Shown here piece after piece: positions 13,062 to 15,082 of a stretch of 15,082 bases of DNA (within the stretch, counting starts at the first letter, position 1; each line of letters starts with the position of its first letter). The translations under genes and the position numbers were made by a program. The notes under the pieces are model-generated. The model did not search any database. It had not been told where the DNA came from and saw nothing but the letters and a program-made list of their open reading frames with translations. Origin of the DNA: Candidatus Omnitrophota bacterium (GTDB lineage Bacteria; Omnitrophota; 4484-213); assembly GCA_030639955.1 (NCBI GenBank), contig DAOWKH010000057.1, positions 1 through 15,082 of the forward strand, in the 5' to 3' direction.

Positions 13062-14273
13062 ATGTTCTACTCTTTTTTTATCGCTTTAAGATATTTATTT
13101 ACTAAACAAAAAGAGAAGTTTATTTCCCTCTCCTCCTTGATTTCCATATTGGGCATAGCCGTGGGAGTGGCCGCCTTAATCGTGGTATTAGGGGTGATGA
13201 ATGGTTTTGATAAAGAACTCAAGGCAAAGATGCTCGGGGCTAATCCGCCGATAGTTGTCAGCATCCCTCCTGCCGCGGATAGTTCGCAGGTTATCCATGG
13301 GCTAAAAAAAATAAAGGAAGTTTTTGCCATTGCCCCTTTTGTCTATGGCCAGGCGCTGATTAAAGCAAAGGATAATGCCCATGGGATTATCCTACGGGGA
13401 ATTGACTGGCAGAGTGAAATAAAAGTGACTAGAATTAGTGAATATTTAAATTCAGAGTCCCGCTACCCGTTGAAAGAGGCGCTCGCCTCGGGGCGAAGCC
13501 ACGGGAAACCTCCTTCAATAATTTTAGGTAAAGAATTAAAGAGAAATTTAGGGGTCAATCTCGGCGAGGAGATATCTCTTATCTCTCCTGCCAGCCGGAG
13601 AGAGCATAGGTTTAGAGTAAGCGGAGTATTTAATTGCGGGATGTATGACTATGATGCCAATTTCGCCTTTATCGGTCTAAAACAAGCCCAAGATTTCTTT
13701 GCTCTTCTTGGGCCCACTGGCATTGGCGTAAAGCCAAAGTCAGGGAAAGACATTTGGGAGACGAAGAAAGCAATCCAGAGAGAGTTGGGCTTTTTCTACT
13801 CGGTGCATACCTGGATGGATTTGAATAAAAATTTTCTGAGCGCTTTAAAGCTGGAAAAGACAGTGATGTTTATTATTTTAACACTGATTATCATAGTTGC
13901 CTGTTTTAACATCACCAGCGGGCTAACGATGAATGTCTTAGAGAAAACCAAAGATATCGGAATTTTAAAGGCAATTGGGGCAACTAATCTGGGGATAAAA
14001 ACCATCTTTGTTTACCAGGGTTTAATAACGGGGGTTTTGGGAGCAGGGTTGGGTTTGGGTCTGGGCCTAGGGCTGGCCTATCTGTTAGAGAATTATCAAT
14101 TTATTAAACTGCCTCAGGATATCTATTATTTGGATAAGATACCGCTGAATATCCAAAAAATGGATGTCTGGTTGATTTTACTCTCTGCCTTTTTAATTAC
14201 CCTTTTGGCTACCTTCTACCCAGCGCGGCAGGCAGCTAAATTAGATCCTGTAGAGGCACTCCGCTATGAATAA
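13062..14273 (+). CDS. lolC: Lipoprotein-releasing ABC transporter permease, LolC/LolE family
   Basis: Inner-membrane subunit of the Lol complex that extracts lipoproteins for delivery to the outer membrane; it works with LolD, encoded next. The N-terminus FIALRYL...ISLSSLISILGIAVGVAALIVVLGVMNGF is diagnostic. TM1 is about 22-46, followed by a large periplasmic domain (47-265) and three further helices (267-287, 315-340, 369-388). The cytoplasmic coupling motif EKTKDIGILKAIGAT (294-308) precedes TM3, and the end is LDPVEALRYE. Only one permease gene is visible, so it may act as a homodimer (LolF-like). Residues about 139-148 (ALASGRSHG) are encoded by a GC-rich stretch sharing 14 bases with the dnaA insertion. 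TM3 begins with a Gly-Leu run. Confidence 0.92.
   Translation: MFYSFFIALRYLFTKQKEKFISLSSLISILGIAVGVAALIVVLGVMNGFDKELKAKMLGANPPIVVSIPPAADSSQVIHGLKKIKEVFAIAPFVYGQALIKAKDNAHGIILRGIDWQSEIKVTRISEYLNSESRYPLKEALASGRSHGKPPSIILGKELKRNLGVNLGEEISLISPASRREHRFRVSGVFNCGMYDYDANFAFIGLKQAQDFFALLGPTGIGVKPKSGKDIWETKKAIQRELGFFYSVHTWMDLNKNFLSALKLEKTVMFIILTLIIIVACFNITSGLTMNVLEKTKDIGILKAIGATNLGIKTIFVYQGLITGVLGAGLGLGLGLGLAYLLENYQFIKLPQDIYYLDKIPLNIQKMDVWLILLSAFLITLLATFYPARQAAKLDPVEALRYE
13482..13495. repeat. 14-base word shared with the dnaA insertion
   Basis: CTCGCCTCGGGGCG is identical to 6904-6917 in dnaA but read in a different frame (Leu-Ala-Ser-Gly here). It lies in a GC-rich patch within an otherwise AT-richer gene, in the periplasmic domain. 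Confidence 0.55.
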
Positions 14274-14277
14274 CCTT

Positions 14278-14300
14278 ACTTCCACCTCGTAGGTGGAAGT
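14278..14300. repeat. Perfect palindrome between lolC/E and lolD
   Basis: ACTTCCACCT (14278-14287) and AGGTGGAAGT (14291-14300) form a 10-bp stem with a CGT loop, occupying most of the 39-base gap. The 3' arm holds AGGTGG, a Shine-Dalgarno-like word 16 bases before the lolD ATG. Confidence 0.75.
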
Positions 14301-14312
14301 GGGTAGATAACG

Positions 14313-14993
14313 ATGGTTGATATGAAACTGCGAACAGTAAATTTGTCAAAGAGATACAAAAGCGGGAAGGTCGAGGTCTGGGCTTTAAGGGAGGTTAATC
14401 TGGAGATAAACAGGGGAGAGTCTTTGGCGATTATCGGACCTTCGGGAGCCGGCAAATCTACCCTCCTGCATCTCTTAGGGGCTCTGGATTCGCCGAGCAG
14501 TGGGGAGGTTTTTTTAGACAACCTAAACATTGCTCAGATTAATGCTTCTCAAAGAGCCGAGATTAGAAACAGGAGGATTGGTTTTGTTTTTCAGTTTTAT
14601 CATCTCCTGCCTGAATTTAGTGCTCTGGAGAATGTGATGCTCCCGGCGAAAATAGCAAATGGCAAATGGCAAATGGCAAATAGCAAAGCAGAAGGTTTAT
14701 TAGAAAAATTAGGGTTAAAAAATAGGGTAAATCATCGTCCTTCAGAGTTATCGGGCGGCGAGCAGCAGAGGGTAGCCATTGCTCGGGCATTAATAAACGA
14801 ACCGGAGATTCTCCTTTGCGATGAACCTACGGGCAACTTAGATTCGCAAACCGGCGAAAAGATTATCGCTATTCTTGAAAGATTAAATAAAGAAGGCAGA
14901 ACCTTGATTGTTGTCAGTCATGAACAGGGCATTGCCCAAAAGGCAGACAGGGTTTTAGAAATGCGAGACGGAAAACTAATCAATGCAAAATAA
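14313..14993 (+). CDS. lolD: Lipoprotein-releasing ABC transporter ATPase LolD
   Basis: The ATPase that powers lipoprotein extraction with the adjacent permease. Walker A is GPSGAGKST (42-50), the Q-loop FVFQ ends at 94, the ABC signature LSGGEQQR spans 146-153, Walker B is ILLCDEPTGNLD (166-177), and the switch is His203. The length of 226 residues is typical. Residues about 114-124 are encoded by a heptanucleotide tandem repeat, in the region between Q-loop and signature. Translation could start at 14313 or at a second in-frame ATG at 14322 (MKLRTVNLSKRY), which fits the family equally well; neither has a strong ribosome binding site. Confidence 0.95.
   Translation: MVDMKLRTVNLSKRYKSGKVEVWALREVNLEINRGESLAIIGPSGAGKSTLLHLLGALDSPSSGEVFLDNLNIAQINASQRAEIRNRRIGFVFQFYHLLPEFSALENVMLPAKIANGKWQMANSKAEGLLEKLGLKNRVNHRPSELSGGEQQRVAIARALINEPEILLCDEPTGNLDSQTGEKIIAILERLNKEGRTLIVVSHEQGIAQKADRVLEMRDGKLINAK
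14655..14688 (+). repeat. Heptanucleotide tandem repeat inside lolD
   Basis: GCAAATG occurs three times in tandem (14655-14675), then GCAAATA (14676-14682) and a partial GCAAAG. Four 7-base units are read through without a stop. Confidence 0.85.
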
Positions 14994-15010
14994 AATATCT
15001 ATCTTTAGCC

Positions 15011-15050
15011 CGCCTGCGGCGAGTGAGGCAACGAAGTAATTGCGAAGCAA
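15011..15050. repeat. GC-rich small hairpins after lolD
   Basis: CGCC/GGCG with a TGC loop (15011-15021) and TTGC/GCAA with a GAA loop (15040-15050) lie in the 71-base gap between lolD and the next gene. They resemble the palindromic repeats elsewhere in the window. No T-tract follows, so the next gene is probably in the same operon. Confidence 0.4.
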
Positions 15051-15051
15051 G

Positions 15052-15059
15052 TAAGGAGG
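15052..15059 (+). promoter_or_regulatory. Near-perfect ribosome binding site of the next gene
   Basis: TAAGGAGG is fully complementary to the usual 16S rRNA tail, five bases before the ATG at 15065. Confidence 0.8.
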
Positions 15060-15064
15060 ATATT

Positions 15065-15082
15065 ATGAAGATCTATATCAAC
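15065..15082 (+). CDS. Start of an unidentified gene (partial, six codons)
   Basis: Only Met-Lys-Ile-Tyr-Ile-Asn is visible before the window ends. The very good ribosome binding site supports it as a real start. The product cannot be named. Confidence 0.6.

Noticed and set aside
14031..14080. G-rich GGGTTTGGG-type tract in lolC/E, possible quadruplex
   Set aside because: It encodes a Gly-Leu run at the start of a membrane helix; runs are short and irregular, and no regulatory position is evident.

Overview
The window looks like a chromosomal segment around a replication origin from an uncultivated Gram-negative-type bacterium. The best guess is Candidatus Omnitrophota or a related candidate phylum. 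This is inferred from three things: the housekeeping gene mix with a Lol lipoprotein-export pair (hence an outer membrane), a type IV/type II-style pseudopilin, and an unusually high load of short structured repeats in both intergenic and coding sequence. No rRNA, tRNA, CRISPR array, transposase or prophage gene was seen.

Left part (1-6500): the tail of an upstream gene, perhaps rpmE (ribosomal protein L31), and a short release factor 1 gene (prfA). A pseudopilin gene follows on the minus strand, then a CHASE2 / degenerate GGDEF / HD-GYP membrane protein, prmC (the methyltransferase that acts on release factors) and murA (first step of peptidoglycan synthesis). prfA and prmC belong together functionally. 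Here they are separated by the pseudopilin and the HD-GYP gene, the only minus-strand gene and the only signalling gene in the window.

Middle part (6501-9823): a consensus sigma-70 promoter (TTGACA, 16 bp, extended -10 TATAAT) drives dnaA. Perfect DnaA boxes flank and overlap the dnaA start. Between dnaA and parA lies a compact, AT-rich, gene-free stretch with three near-consensus DnaA boxes, followed by six consecutive TTA/CTA trinucleotides that end just before the parA start. This matches the layout of a bacterial oriC unwinding region. parA and parB overlap and form the segregation operon.

Right part (9828-15082): a Na+/phosphate cotransporter-like protein with a PhoU-like tail, lysS (overlapping it by one base), then, after a 145-base repeat-filled gap, lolC/E and lolD. 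The window ends six codons into another gene with a near-perfect ribosome binding site.

The most unusual feature is the repeat load. A 20-base element is inserted in the same reading frame in prmC, parB and lysS, encoding Thr-Leu-(Ala/Thr)-Gly-Thr-Gly or an expanded form. GC-rich palindromes lie inside the HD-GYP gene, dnaA (linker domain II) and probably lolC. A three-way-junction-like repeat abuts the dnaA promoter. The HD-GYP/prmC boundary, including both the stop and the start codon, is made of repeat sequence. Pairings, motifs and reading frames were checked by eye. Family assignments rest on recognised motifs, and claims about genome-wide repeat families cannot be tested from one window.
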